Positions 35,856 through 45,068 of a stretch of DNA of 64,000 nt are shown piece after piece. Under the pieces are notes generated by a model. It saw only the letters and a program-made list of their open reading frames with translations, searched no databases and was not told the origin of the DNA. This stretch comes from JAGQSZ01 sp049647585 (lineage in GTDB: Bacteria > Actinomycetota > Acidimicrobiia > Acidimicrobiales > Microtrichaceae). A program made the translations under genes and the position numbers. Each line of letters begins with the position of its first letter. Position 1 is the stretch's first letter. The DNA lies in assembly GCA_049647585.1 (NCBI GenBank), contig JBARXY010000001.1:62001-126000 (forward strand), given 5' to 3'.

Positions 35856-36941
35856 ATGACCTCGGACCTCAACGACATGCCTCCCTCCCGCCTGCCCCGA
35901 GCAGAGGTCGATGTCTCGGTTGCGCTGTGCACCCACAATGGCGCCCGATGGGTGACCCAGTTCCTGGAGTCCTTGGCTTCGCAGGAGCAATTGCCCGACG
36001 AGTTGGTCGTCCAAGATGACTGTTCAACCGATGACACCGTCGACCTGGTGCTGGCTTTTGCAGAACGGGCGCCCTTCGAGGTTCGCCTCGAAATAAACGA
36101 GGAACGCCTCGGCTCGACGGCAAACTTCGCACAGGCTCTGGCCAGGAGCCGCGGCAAGCTGATCGCACTCGCGGACCAGGACGACATCTGGTATCCAGCG
36201 AAGTTGCGACTGCTGGTAACTGAACTGAAATTCGACCCGACCATAACGATGGTCTTCTCCAACGCCGACCTGATCGGTGAGGACGGTCGTCTCAAGGGTT
36301 CCGAACTGTGGGACACGCGACTGGTGGGGCACATACTTCGACGCCACTCGGTGGTGCCCGAGGAACTACTCGCCAGACGCGCTCTGACTACGGGATGCAC
36401 CATGGCTGTGCGAAGACGTGCAGTCGAGGCAGCCCTGCCGTTCCCAGCAATCCTCGCTGACCCTTCGGCCACGATGCGACACGACCGCTGGCTGTCTCTC
36501 GTATCGGCCGCTGTCGGCACGGTCCGGGCGATACCGGAACCGCTGATGGGCTTCCGGGTCCACCCGGGACAGGAAACCGGCGTCTTGGTCGAAGGACAAC
36601 TGCTTCGTGCACTCACCCGAGCAGCCATCGGAGTGTTCGAGGGGCATACCCAGCAGGCAATCCGTGGACACCTGGTTCGCGCCGCGCAATTGGACACCGC
36701 GGCCAATCGCGCAGAGAACCTGGGTGACTTCGAGGGGGCAGAAACTCTCCGACAGGTCGGTGACCTCCACAGATTCAGGGTCCAGGGTGGGGCAACCGTA
36801 AGAGACCGACTTGGTGTTGTCGCCCGTGGAGCCAAGCTCGGCGTGTACGACTACGACATGATGGGTCTGGGGGCGGTACTTGCAGACATCGTCCGCAGCG
36901 TCAGAAGTCCACATCGCGAAATGGATCCAGTCACCGCATGA
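35856..36941 (+). CDS. GT2-family glycosyltransferase, rhamnosyltransferase-like
   Basis: This 361-aa protein has VALCTHNGARWVTQFLESL, QDDCSTDDTV and ALADQDDIWYPAKL as the DxD region, then a conserved late domain with GCTMAVRRRAV and a TMRHDRWLSL acceptor-site Asp motif, as in bacterial rhamnosyltransferases. ATG at 35856; its end overlaps the next gene (ATGA). Confidence 0.9.
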   Translation: MTSDLNDMPPSRLPRAEVDVSVALCTHNGARWVTQFLESLASQEQLPDELVVQDDCSTDDTVDLVLAFAERAPFEVRLEINEERLGSTANFAQALARSRGKLIALADQDDIWYPAKLRLLVTELKFDPTITMVFSNADLIGEDGRLKGSELWDTRLVGHILRRHSVVPEELLARRALTTGCTMAVRRRAVEAALPFPAILADPSATMRHDRWLSLVSAAVGTVRAIPEPLMGFRVHPGQETGVLVEGQLLRALTRAAIGVFEGHTQQAIRGHLVRAAQLDTAANRAENLGDFEGAETLRQVGDLHRFRVQGGATVRDRLGVVARGAKLGVYDYDMMGLGAVLADIVRSVRSPHREMDPVTA

Positions 36942-38077
36942 CCCCCCTTCGGAAGACCCGAGTTCTGATTGTCAACGACTCGTTGAACGTCGGAGGGGCC
37001 GAACGGGTCGCTGTCGACATAGCGAACAGTCTCGACCGATCGCGTCACGACGTCCTGTTCTGCTCGACCCGCGTTAGCGGTCCACTCCGATCGCAGATCG
37101 GCGATGACGTCGCCGTGAACATCCTGGGACGTTCGGCGACCTGGGACATAGCGAAACTCTTCGCGTTTGCGAAGTACATAAATAGAGAACAAATCGACGT
37201 GATCCACAGCCACGGCCGCGGGACCATGAAATTCGTCGCGCTGGCCCGTGAACTACGTCTGATCAAGGCTCGACACGTATTCCATGACCACTTCGGCTGG
37301 CTCCACGTCGACCGCGGCGCCAGCCGTGGACTGCGTCTGGCAATGAACTCGGCCGTCGAGGCCTACATCGGAGTGGATCAGAGACTCTGCGACTGGGCCA
37401 GAGAAACTGCCGGAATCGACCCGAGCAGAGTGAACCTGATCAGAAGTGGCGTGGATCTGGACCGGTTCACAAACGTCGTCGCCCACGACCTTCGCTCAGA
37501 ACTAGACCTTCCGGCCGAATCCCTGGTCCTGATGATGGTTGCAAACTTCCGTCCCCAGAAGGATCATCCGACGCTTCTGCGAGCCATGGCAGACCTGCCC
37601 GTCGATCAACGTAATCGTCTTCGATTGGTCGTGGTTGGCAGCACCACGGCTGATGTCGGTTATCACGCCAAGTGCGTCGAAATGGTCGAGCACCTACACA
37701 TCGACCATCTGGTCAGGTTCATAGGGGCCCGCGACGACACCCCTGAGCTGCTCGCCGGAGCGGACGCCGCTGTGCTGTCCTCCAAGAACGAGACCGGACC
37801 TCTGGTGGTGCTCGAGTACATGGCCAGCGCCAAGCCGTTCATCGCCACCGACACCGGCCAGATCACCGATGCGGTTCGCGACCTGGGGGTTGGCCTGATT
37901 CCATCCCCGAGGGACCATCATGAGGTTGCGGACGCTCTCGGAGAGATGCTCGAAATGTCCCCTGACGAGCGAGCCGGGATGGGCCGCCGAGGACGACGCG
38001 CGGCCGAAGAACTGTTCTCACAGGGTGTCGCCATCGAGCAGGTCGAGCGCGTCTATCAGAAGGTTCTCGGCCTGTAG
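36938..38077 (+). CDS. GT4-family glycosyltransferase
   Basis: The 379-aa GT-B protein opens LIVNDSLNVGGAERVAVDIA with the GGAE loop of GT4 enzymes, continues with VNLIRSGVDLDRFTN and MVANFRPQKDHPTLLRAM, and ends with SSKNETGPLVVLEYMASAKP as donor site. Two-gene operon with the GT2 gene, closed by the terminator at 38108-38128. Confidence 0.92.
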   Translation: MTPLRKTRVLIVNDSLNVGGAERVAVDIANSLDRSRHDVLFCSTRVSGPLRSQIGDDVAVNILGRSATWDIAKLFAFAKYINREQIDVIHSHGRGTMKFVALARELRLIKARHVFHDHFGWLHVDRGASRGLRLAMNSAVEAYIGVDQRLCDWARETAGIDPSRVNLIRSGVDLDRFTNVVAHDLRSELDLPAESLVLMMVANFRPQKDHPTLLRAMADLPVDQRNRLRLVVVGSTTADVGYHAKCVEMVEHLHIDHLVRFIGARDDTPELLAGADAAVLSSKNETGPLVVLEYMASAKPFIATDTGQITDAVRDLGVGLIPSPRDHHEVADALGEMLEMSPDERAGMGRRGRRAAEELFSQGVAIEQVERVYQKVLGL

Positions 38078-38089
38078 AAGCCCGTCGTG

Positions 38090-38128
38090 GATCTGCTGAG
38101 CAGATCTACCCCACCGGGGTTTTGTTTT
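38090..38128 (+). terminator. Rho-independent terminator
   Basis: A palindrome GATCTGC-tga-GCAGATC (38090-38106) is followed by ACCCC-acc-GGGGT and TTTTGTTTT. The second hairpin plus T tract is a standard intrinsic terminator, ending the two-gene glycosyltransferase operon. Confidence 0.85.
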
Positions 38129-38196
38129 GACCGATTACCGGCATACTTATACGGCGTTCGTCCGGGTCCGACGGCGGCGCGGGGAGCTTCTTCAGC

Positions 38197-39969
38197 ATGG
38201 AACCTATGCATGACCAGACTGAGAGGAACGTGAGTGAATACTTCACGGTCCTACGTCGACGCTGGTTCGTAATCGTAGCGACGGTCCTGCTGGCTGGTGC
38301 CATCGTTGCGGTTCTGGACCTTTCGAAGACTCCTGTCTACAGCGCCTCGACCCAGCTTTTGTTGCAGCCGAAGCAGTCGGAATCGATCTTCCAGCCAGGT
38401 GTGGTCGTCGGTGACGCCACCCGGGCGATTCAGAACGAATTGAAGATCATCAACTCCCTCAGGGTTCGTACGGCCGTGACCAAGGCGTTCGGATCGCCCG
38501 TGGGAATCAGTGCGGCGTCTGGAGGAGATGACGACATCATCATCCTCAGCGCCACCGACAGTGACCCGGAGCAAGCGGCTAAGAAGGTAAACGTCTACGC
38601 CGAGACCTATCAGACCGTCCGACGCGACGCGATCCTTGCGGACCTTAGCGAGTCAAAGACCGTGCTTCAGCAGCAGGTCGATGACTTCCAGTCCCAGATC
38701 GACAAGGTCAATGCTCCCCTGGCGGCAATCGACCAGAAGATCGTGGACACACCCGTCAACTCGCCGGCGTACCCGCAGCTGGTCATCGAGCGTGAGCAGC
38801 TCGACAAGAAGGTCCAGTCCAGGCGCAACGAGCTCCAGAACCAGCTCTCCGACTATCAGCAGCGCCTGCAGATCCTGCAGCTGTCCGAGCGCCTGACGAC
38901 CACCGGTGGCGTCCAGATCCTCAACCCCGCGACGGTCCCCAGTTCTCCGATATCTCCGAACATCACGCGTGACATCGTTCAGGCCGCTCTTATCGGGCTT
39001 TTCATCGGCATCGGTCTGGCACTGCTGCTGGAGCAGGCTGACGATTCGATCCGCACAACCAACGACCTCGAACGGACCGCAAAGGGTCTTCCGACACTCG
39101 GCCTGATTCCGGTGGACGAGGGCTGGCGCAACAGCGACAAGCCCCGACTCAGCACCCAAGAGGTGCCGATGTCCGCGACCGCCGAGGCGTATCGAGGCTT
39201 GCGGACCACTTTGCAGTACCTGGCACTCAATAGACCGATGGGTGTCGTTCAGGTCACGAGTGCCAGCGCAGGCGAGGGCAAGACCTCGACATTGTCGAAC
39301 CTTGCAGTTGCATTCGCCGAGGCGGGAATGCCCGTCGCAGTCGTTGGCGCCGACCTCCGGCGTCCCCGGGTACACAGCTTCTTCGGCGTCGACGGTTCGG
39401 TCGGACTCACATCGGTTCTGCTCGGAAACGTGAGCCTGGAGCAGGCGCTGCAGCAGTCACCTGTTCACCAGAACATCCGGGTGCTGCCCTCTGGACCGCG
39501 CCCACCGAACCCTTCTGAACTACTCAGCCTGGACCGCACCTCGGTATTGATCCGGTCACTGCTCGAAGACCATGCCATCGTCTTCGTCGACTGCCCGCCG
39601 GTACTGCCTGTGACCGACGCTCTTGTGCTTTCGCGTTGCGTAGACGCCTCGCTGTTCATCGCTATGAGCAACAGCACGTCGAAGCGTCAGGCCAAACGAG
39701 GAATAGAGCGTCTGCGCCAGGTCAACAGCCCGCTGATCGGAACGATTCTCAACGGCGTGAACGCAGAGGGTGCCTACGGTTCGCTCTACGAGTACTACGG
39801 CTATCTGCAGCCTTCCAAGGTTCCCGTCTTGGGACGTTTCTTCAAGCGCTCCAAGCCCGACGTGCCACTGTTGTCCGAATCGGCGCTTCCCACCGAGGAC
39901 GATATTTCCGGCAAGGCCGGTTACGTGTCGGTTGGCGAGACAACATCTAAGCCCCGCAACGATCGGTGA
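38197..39969 (+). CDS. Wzc-like polysaccharide co-polymerase/BY-kinase
   Basis: This 590-aa protein has a Wzz domain (SEYFTVLRRRWFVIVATVLL, first TM) with a periplasmic coiled coil (about 140-230), second TM at about 255-280, and a cytoplasmic CpsD/CapB kinase domain: Walker A SASAGEGKTST, Walker A' VGADLRRP, Walker B VFVDCPPVL. A Tyr cluster (YGSLYEYYGY) near the C-terminus is the likely autophosphorylation tail. It controls glycan chain length and export; its partner phosphatase may be the LMW-PTP at 25713-26276. ATG at 38197; a GTG at 38230 directly after GAGAGGA is an alternative start. Confidence 0.92.
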   Translation: MEPMHDQTERNVSEYFTVLRRRWFVIVATVLLAGAIVAVLDLSKTPVYSASTQLLLQPKQSESIFQPGVVVGDATRAIQNELKIINSLRVRTAVTKAFGSPVGISAASGGDDDIIILSATDSDPEQAAKKVNVYAETYQTVRRDAILADLSESKTVLQQQVDDFQSQIDKVNAPLAAIDQKIVDTPVNSPAYPQLVIEREQLDKKVQSRRNELQNQLSDYQQRLQILQLSERLTTTGGVQILNPATVPSSPISPNITRDIVQAALIGLFIGIGLALLLEQADDSIRTTNDLERTAKGLPTLGLIPVDEGWRNSDKPRLSTQEVPMSATAEAYRGLRTTLQYLALNRPMGVVQVTSASAGEGKTSTLSNLAVAFAEAGMPVAVVGADLRRPRVHSFFGVDGSVGLTSVLLGNVSLEQALQQSPVHQNIRVLPSGPRPPNPSELLSLDRTSVLIRSLLEDHAIVFVDCPPVLPVTDALVLSRCVDASLFIAMSNSTSKRQAKRGIERLRQVNSPLIGTILNGVNAEGAYGSLYEYYGYLQPSKVPVLGRFFKRSKPDVPLLSESALPTEDDISGKAGYVSVGETTSKPRNDR

Positions 39970-40076
39970 GCCAGGTCCTGCGAAAGCCGGTGCATTGTAA
40001 GCCTTCGCCGATACCAGCGTCTGAGGTCAGCGTCCTTGTTGGGCGCCCTATCGGTTGACCCAACTCAGAGCTGAAA

Positions 40077-41060
40077 TCAGCGTTTGGCGCGGCGAAGTAG
40101 CGAGGCGATCAAGCGACGTGGCTTGGAGCTTGGCGCTTCATCCGACTCGTCGGCGTCTAGTCCAACTGGCGCAGCGAAGTCAGGCCCGCTGGCATCAGGT
40201 GCAGCGGCGTCAGGCGCACTGGCATCAACTGCAGCGGCGTCATCGGAATCAGTGGGCGCCCATACCTGGTCGAAAGAGATGGCATCGACCTCGGAGCATG
40301 AGATGTGACCCGGCACGATGCAAGGGTCCTGGCCGGCCGAGTACAAGGTGAAGAACCCAGGCTCGACCACGTGGCGGCGAAAACGGCCGGTGTCTATACG
40401 TTCGAAATGAACGAGGGGCACCTCACTCGGGACCATCTCACAGGTGAACGCCACCCGCGGCTCAGAACCTTGGTGCGCCGTCGAGAAATGCACCAGGCGA
40501 TGGTCGAACACCACGGCCTGGCCGGCCTTGAGCGGCAACAGTTCACGACCCGGAAGGTCTGCCCCAAAGTCGGAAGTTTCCATGTATGACGGATTCACCG
40601 ACGCCCTGATGAACGGAACCGATCGGTGGGACCGGTCGAGAACGCCGATGCACCCGGTCGATACGTCGGTGTCGCACATCGGCGACCAGACGCTGAGCGA
40701 CGACACCGCCGGTTCATCAACCATTGTCCAGTCGACGTGGTCGGGGACTGCCGCCGCACCGGGCTCCTTGTGCACGAAGTTGGTCATCGCCAAGGTCATG
40801 TCGTCGAAGACACGATCCGCTGCCGACTCGAAAATTCCCGCGATCAGATCGTGACACTTGATCCGGTAGTCGTGTCGCTCGTCGATGATGGTCGCATGGA
40901 ACCCGGCGGCGAAGGATCGGTCGACGGTTATTTCGTGGTCGAGTTGGTCATACCCGTCGACCATCGCCCGGACCTCCGAGTCCGTCAGCAGGTCCACGAC
41001 GACCCAACCGCGCTCCTCGACCTGACGCTGCAGGTCCGGGTCGCGCATCAGTGGACGCAA
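40077..41060 (-). CDS. PhyH-family dioxygenase 1
   Basis: This 327-aa Fe(II)/2-oxoglutarate oxygenase-like protein has the facial triad HVD (DHVDWTMVDE) and a distal His in FDHRLVHFS, with the 2OG-binding Arg in EPRVAFT. After the catalytic core comes a 60-residue Ala/Asp/Ser/Pro tail encoded by repeats, ending in a basic segment (SKPRRLIASLLRRAKR). Family members hydroxylate fatty acyl chains, ectoine, amino acids or natural products; the substrate here is unknown. TTG start one base from the upstream stop, in an operon with the next PhyH and radical SAM genes. Confidence 0.85.
   Translation of the reverse strand: MRPLMRDPDLQRQVEERGWVVVDLLTDSEVRAMVDGYDQLDHEITVDRSFAAGFHATIIDERHDYRIKCHDLIAGIFESAADRVFDDMTLAMTNFVHKEPGAAAVPDHVDWTMVDEPAVSSLSVWSPMCDTDVSTGCIGVLDRSHRSVPFIRASVNPSYMETSDFGADLPGRELLPLKAGQAVVFDHRLVHFSTAHQGSEPRVAFTCEMVPSEVPLVHFERIDTGRFRRHVVEPGFFTLYSAGQDPCIVPGHISCSEVDAISFDQVWAPTDSDDAAAVDASAPDAAAPDASGPDFAAPVGLDADESDEAPSSKPRRLIASLLRRAKR
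40165..40248 (-). repeat. 30-bp tandem repeat in PhyH 1 tail
   Basis: Two 30-base units (40189-40218 and 40219-40248; CTGGCATCA and GCAGCGGCGTCA shared) and a degenerate third at 40165-40188 encode the Ala/Asp/Ser/Pro tail. Confidence 0.8.
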
Positions 41061-41061
41061 A

Positions 41062-42087
41062 TCAGAGACCTATCCGCTTGCGTAGGCGCTTGACGAGCGA
41101 GAGCTTGGCAACTTCGTGATCCGCTGTCGAGGCCGAAGCCTGCGACTCGACCGATGCTACCGATGTTCCCTGCGGCGCCCGGTCGCTCTCGACTCTCTGG
41201 GCTTCACCGTCGACCTCGGCCTCACCGTCGACCTCGGCCTCACCGTCGACCTGTGGACGGCCGGTCGCCCCGCAGCGTTCCAACAAGCCCTGCTTGGTGA
41301 GATCACTCCATGTGAACTCATCCAGATGATCCACCGGATAGTCCGGCCGGGACCCGATGTTCACGTCCGCAAAGAAGGCCGAATCGACGCTCATCACCTC
41401 AAGTGTCCGCTCGGACGGGTCGGGCAGGAACCAGTGATACAGCGATGCCTGCTTGGGCTTGAACGCGACCGCAACCGCCGGCCGAACAGAGTCCGAGAAG
41501 TTCGGGCCAGAGGAGTGCAACAGTGAATGATCGAAGACCAGCGCTTGGCCTGCCTTGACCTCAACCGGCACCATTTCTTCCCAGCCAACTTGCCAACCCG
41601 GTGACTCACAGCCCTCTGGCGGCATGGGACTGCATCGGATCGCGTCGAGAACCTTGTGGCTTCCGGGCAGTACCCGCAGCGCACCATTGTGGGAACTGGT
41701 GTCCACCAACGGGCACCAGACGTTGACCGTCCGAAACCTGGTCTCGTCGACCATGGTCCAGTCCTGATGAGAATTGAACGCGCTGTCCTCGTCCGGCCAC
41801 TTCATCAACAGACTCGCCGTGAATGGGTGGTGGTCCACAAATAGGGCTCGGGCCGCAGCGTCGAGGATCGGTCCGACCTCTTCGTATACCGAATGACGGT
41901 AACCATGCTGGGCACTCAGGTTTGAGGCATGGAATCCATGCCTTTCGTCTATGTAGAGCCGCTCGGTGATCTCGGTCAAGGTCTTCAGCTGCGAGGACCC
42001 CAGCAGGTCTATGACCACATAGCCGGCCTCCCGTAGAGAAACCTCTAAAGAACCGTCGACGAATGTGTCTGCCCGGGTCGATTTCAC
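41062..42087 (-). CDS. PhyH-family dioxygenase 2
   Basis: A 341-aa paralogue of the neighbouring oxygenases. Iron ligands are HQD (SHQDWTMVDE) and His in VFDHSLLHSS, with Arg in SVRPAVAVAF. The C-terminal 75 residues are disordered, with a VDGEAE triplication (18-bp repeats), and end in a basic amphipathic-looking segment KLSLVKRLRKRIGL. GTG start two bases after the radical SAM stop. Closest in this window to the PhyH at 45989-46846 (shared GFHASN/GFQASN, VNVWCPLVDT and VLPGSH/VLPRSH). Confidence 0.87.
   Translation of the reverse strand: MKSTRADTFVDGSLEVSLREAGYVVIDLLGSSQLKTLTEITERLYIDERHGFHASNLSAQHGYRHSVYEEVGPILDAAARALFVDHHPFTASLLMKWPDEDSAFNSHQDWTMVDETRFRTVNVWCPLVDTSSHNGALRVLPGSHKVLDAIRCSPMPPEGCESPGWQVGWEEMVPVEVKAGQALVFDHSLLHSSGPNFSDSVRPAVAVAFKPKQASLYHWFLPDPSERTLEVMSVDSAFFADVNIGSRPDYPVDHLDEFTWSDLTKQGLLERCGATGRPQVDGEAEVDGEAEVDGEAQRVESDRAPQGTSVASVESQASASTADHEVAKLSLVKRLRKRIGL
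41204..41252 (-). repeat. 18-bp tandem repeat in PhyH 2 tail
   Basis: TCACCGTCGACCTCGGCC at 41204-41221 and 41222-41239 and a partial third copy to 41252. Encodes VDGEAE units. Confidence 0.85.
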
Positions 42088-42089
42088 TA

Positions 42090-44861
42090 TCAGGCGGGCT
42101 GACGCTCGAAGCGTCCGATGTTGGTGGAAGTGTGACGCGGGAACGGAGAGTCGAGCTCCCAGTCGTAACCGATCCAGAAAAGGTTCCCCGTCGAGGCGGA
42201 GCGCCGCTCTGCATAGTCATTCCTGACTATGTACTCGTCACAGACGCGCCCGGGGTCGCCAAGTTCCATCGTCATGGGTGGGTAGTCCTTAAGTGGACGA
42301 ACCTCTGTCGCCTGACCACGCCTGATCGCAAGCCTATCGCTTCGGTAGGCGCTGTAGTCATGGTCGAGCGTGACCACCTCTGGGAACTTTCGGCCGTGGA
42401 AGGGCAGTAGGGCCTTTTGCAGGTCGAGAACCGTGCACAGGGCCGTATCAGCTTCGATCCCGTAGGCATCGAGAAGGAAGTCCTTGACCTCGTCGAAGAA
42501 CGGATCCCAGCCGACCGGAGGAGCGGTATATATGTCGAACTGTCGAGCTACGAACGAAAGAAGTGGGTACCGTCCAACATCGCTGTTGACGGTGCGGTTG
42601 ATGCGATCCATGAGATCGACGCCTCTGATTCCGTGCTCCCATTCAAGGAAATGGAGCAGGTGCCGGAGGATTCCGAAATGGTCAAATGCCCTATAGAGCA
42701 GGCGGAGCTGCGCCATCGCCTTGTAGTCCTCGCTCGAGTACGTCGAGCATCCCACCAGCACTCCGTCATCGTCGACGACCAACTCCCACTTCTCGCGATA
42801 ATTGGGAGCGTTCATCGGGCTGTTGGGCAACATGATGATTTCCATGGTGCGAGGTGTCACTTCTCGCTCCAGGCAATGCTGCAGGTCGTTCTTGAAGCTT
42901 TCAAAGGTCGAGCCCGGCAGGCCCATCAGAATGTCCGTCATGAGCGGAACGCCCTGCTCCGCAAATATGGCTTCCAGCTCCTCGTATTTTTCGACCTTGA
43001 TGTTCTGGCGCTCAACCGCTCGCAGGGTGGCCGGGTCGACACTCTGAACCGCTGAGGTGGCCGTCATCGGCAGAATGCCGGCCTGAACGATGATCCGAAT
43101 TATCTCCTTGGAGTACTTGACCGTGTTCTTTGCCAACGAGAAGGTCATTGAGAACGGCAGGCCATAGGTCTGGCGGAGGAATGCGATGTGTTCTGCAATC
43201 TCGACGTCGCGAGCGAAGATTCCCACATTCGCATCCGCCACATAGACGTCGGCGGGGGCACCGTTCTTGATCGCCCAAGTCATCTCTGCCTTGATTCGAT
43301 CAAGATCGAATTTTCTGATTCGGGAGTTGGTGTTCGATCCCCAGTCGCAGAAAGTGCATCCGTAGGGACATCCACGATTGGTCTCGAACGATGCTGATCG
43401 CCAGGGAGCGCTGAGCAGATCGTCGAACTCCCCCGTGAGGTACGGCGACGGAAATTCCTCGAGCCCCGTACTTCTGGCCCGCGGCGCGGTGGTGATGATC
43501 TCGTAGTCATCGGCGCCATCACCGGTTTTGGACCTGAAGGAAATGCCGGCGATTCCGCTGAGGTCGACCTTCGTATTCTCGTCGAGGTCGCCATCAATGA
43601 CGTCGAGGATCTCGGAGAACGTGAGCTCGCCCTCGCCGTGGGCAACCATATCCACCGAAGGATTGTCCCGGAAGAAGGTGTTCAACTCGTCTTCATACTT
43701 GGGAACATTGGGTCCGCCGTGAATACAGAGGCTGTTCGGGCTGGCCTGTTTGACCCGTTCAGAGAGTTCAAGGTGAATCTCTGTGTTCCACAGATAGTCG
43801 GAAAAGGCGAAGATGGAAGGTCTTGGATTCTGTTCCCATTCGGCCAGGACCTCGAACGCGTCCGGTCGCAGCTTCCGGAGGTCATATTTCTCGGACAGCC
43901 GGCCACCGTCGTAGTGGCGGGCTGCCGCGAAGATCATTCCCGTCGACAGTGACGGTTCCACCTGCATCATCACACCGCTGTTCTGGCCCATCATGGGCCA
44001 CCGATAAAGCGGAATGACCGGAACCCTTGGGTCAGAACTGGCTTGACCGCCGCCGGTGGGCGTCTCTGACACAGAGGCGGATTGTTCCGTCGGGTCTTCT
44101 GACCGAGCAGATCCAAACAGCTTCATCCCGAGGCGGCTCTTTGTGACCGCCCGGGCAATTGCGCCTAGGGGCCCTTCCGTCACTGGCTCGGTCTGATCGG
44201 GCGATGCCGAATCCCCGCCATTGCTGAGAGCAGAGTCCCGGGGACCCGCTCCTGCCCGGTCCATGTCGGTCCCATCGAGGTCCGCCAAGTTCACCCCAGA
44301 TGCGTCCTCGCTATTTCCCTCACCCCCGGATTCGGCTGATGGTGGAGCGACGGTCGGCTCTTCATAGGTTTCGATCACCAGGGAAATCGCCAGAAGCTGG
44401 CCCAGAAGCAGCTCCGCCTCGGGCCCAACGGGGTCGAGATCGGCGACGCGGGCGGGGCTGCGGAGCAGTTCGAGAACATGCAGGTGCGAGGGGGTCAGTT
44501 CGACGTGGATATTGTCCTGATGGGACCACGACAACACCCGACCGCTGTCCAGGCGGAGAACGGTCGGTTCGTTCACGATGTAGATCCGAGACGGATCCAC
44601 GGCCTCTGAATCCCGCAGTGACGCTGATTCGACGGGTTCGGCCACTGGTCCGTCGGCTTCTTGGCGAAGCTCGGGAGCAGTCCAGATGTCAGTGAGTTGG
44701 CCGAACTCGACCGGGCGACATTCGCCATCATCGAGATTGAGAACGGTCCAGTGGCGTCTCTCTACAACCATCAGCCCTGGTCGGTGGTGAGTCTTCTCAC
44801 GTGTGCTCGTCATGTCCCAGCTACCTTCGACTCCGTGCTCCGGCCGGGCGGTGTCGGCCAT
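42090..44861 (-). CDS. Cobalamin-type radical SAM protein A
   Basis: 923 aa. Order: N-terminal small domain (about 30-60), PqqD/RRE-like region (VLRLDSGRVLSW...HVLELLRS, about 95-165, inferred), acidic linker with a basic helix (AIARAVTKSRLGMKLF), B12-binding-like domain (LCIHGGPNVPKYEDE at about 380; no DxHxxG), then radical SAM core NRGCPYGCTFCDWGS (CxxxCxxC, about 497). Other shared motifs are VADANVGIFARDVEIAEH, LMGLPGSTFESFKNDLQ and LPNSPMNAP. The C-terminus ends LFWIGYDWELDSPFPR. B12-binding radical SAM enzymes often methylate unactivated carbons or phosphorus. ATG 44813 is an alternative start. First gene of an operon with PhyH 2 and 1. Confidence 0.85.
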   Translation of the reverse strand: MADTARPEHGVEGSWDMTSTREKTHHRPGLMVVERRHWTVLNLDDGECRPVEFGQLTDIWTAPELRQEADGPVAEPVESASLRDSEAVDPSRIYIVNEPTVLRLDSGRVLSWSHQDNIHVELTPSHLHVLELLRSPARVADLDPVGPEAELLLGQLLAISLVIETYEEPTVAPPSAESGGEGNSEDASGVNLADLDGTDMDRAGAGPRDSALSNGGDSASPDQTEPVTEGPLGAIARAVTKSRLGMKLFGSARSEDPTEQSASVSETPTGGGQASSDPRVPVIPLYRWPMMGQNSGVMMQVEPSLSTGMIFAAARHYDGGRLSEKYDLRKLRPDAFEVLAEWEQNPRPSIFAFSDYLWNTEIHLELSERVKQASPNSLCIHGGPNVPKYEDELNTFFRDNPSVDMVAHGEGELTFSEILDVIDGDLDENTKVDLSGIAGISFRSKTGDGADDYEIITTAPRARSTGLEEFPSPYLTGEFDDLLSAPWRSASFETNRGCPYGCTFCDWGSNTNSRIRKFDLDRIKAEMTWAIKNGAPADVYVADANVGIFARDVEIAEHIAFLRQTYGLPFSMTFSLAKNTVKYSKEIIRIIVQAGILPMTATSAVQSVDPATLRAVERQNIKVEKYEELEAIFAEQGVPLMTDILMGLPGSTFESFKNDLQHCLEREVTPRTMEIIMLPNSPMNAPNYREKWELVVDDDGVLVGCSTYSSEDYKAMAQLRLLYRAFDHFGILRHLLHFLEWEHGIRGVDLMDRINRTVNSDVGRYPLLSFVARQFDIYTAPPVGWDPFFDEVKDFLLDAYGIEADTALCTVLDLQKALLPFHGRKFPEVVTLDHDYSAYRSDRLAIRRGQATEVRPLKDYPPMTMELGDPGRVCDEYIVRNDYAERRSASTGNLFWIGYDWELDSPFPRHTSTNIGRFERQPA

Positions 44862-45068
44862 AGCCAGTCCCGCAGCGCGGTTCAGGCTACCACTTGGTTC
44901 GGAAACTTCATTGGGTGGTAACCCCCGTCCATTGACTTCTGCGGCCGACCGACGTAAAGAACGAAAGATCTCGATACGCTATGAAGCTCACGGTTCTGCA
45001 AGCTTGGTCGAATTAGCCGATCCGAGCTACGTTGCGCCCGTTACCTGTGTCCATGCGAGGTGGCCAGA
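44862..45068. promoter_or_regulatory. Divergent intergenic region, radical SAM A / PhyH 3
   Basis: This 200-bp gap separates oppositely transcribed operons, so it should hold both promoters. I see no clear -35/-10 pair. GAGGTGG at 45056-45062 is the ribosome site of the plus-strand gene. Confidence 0.4.

Noticed and set aside
40020..40070. Inverted repeat GTTGGG...CCCAAC between the Wzc-like and PhyH 1 genes
   Set aside because: Six-base arms with a 15-base loop and no T tract are too weak to call a terminator.
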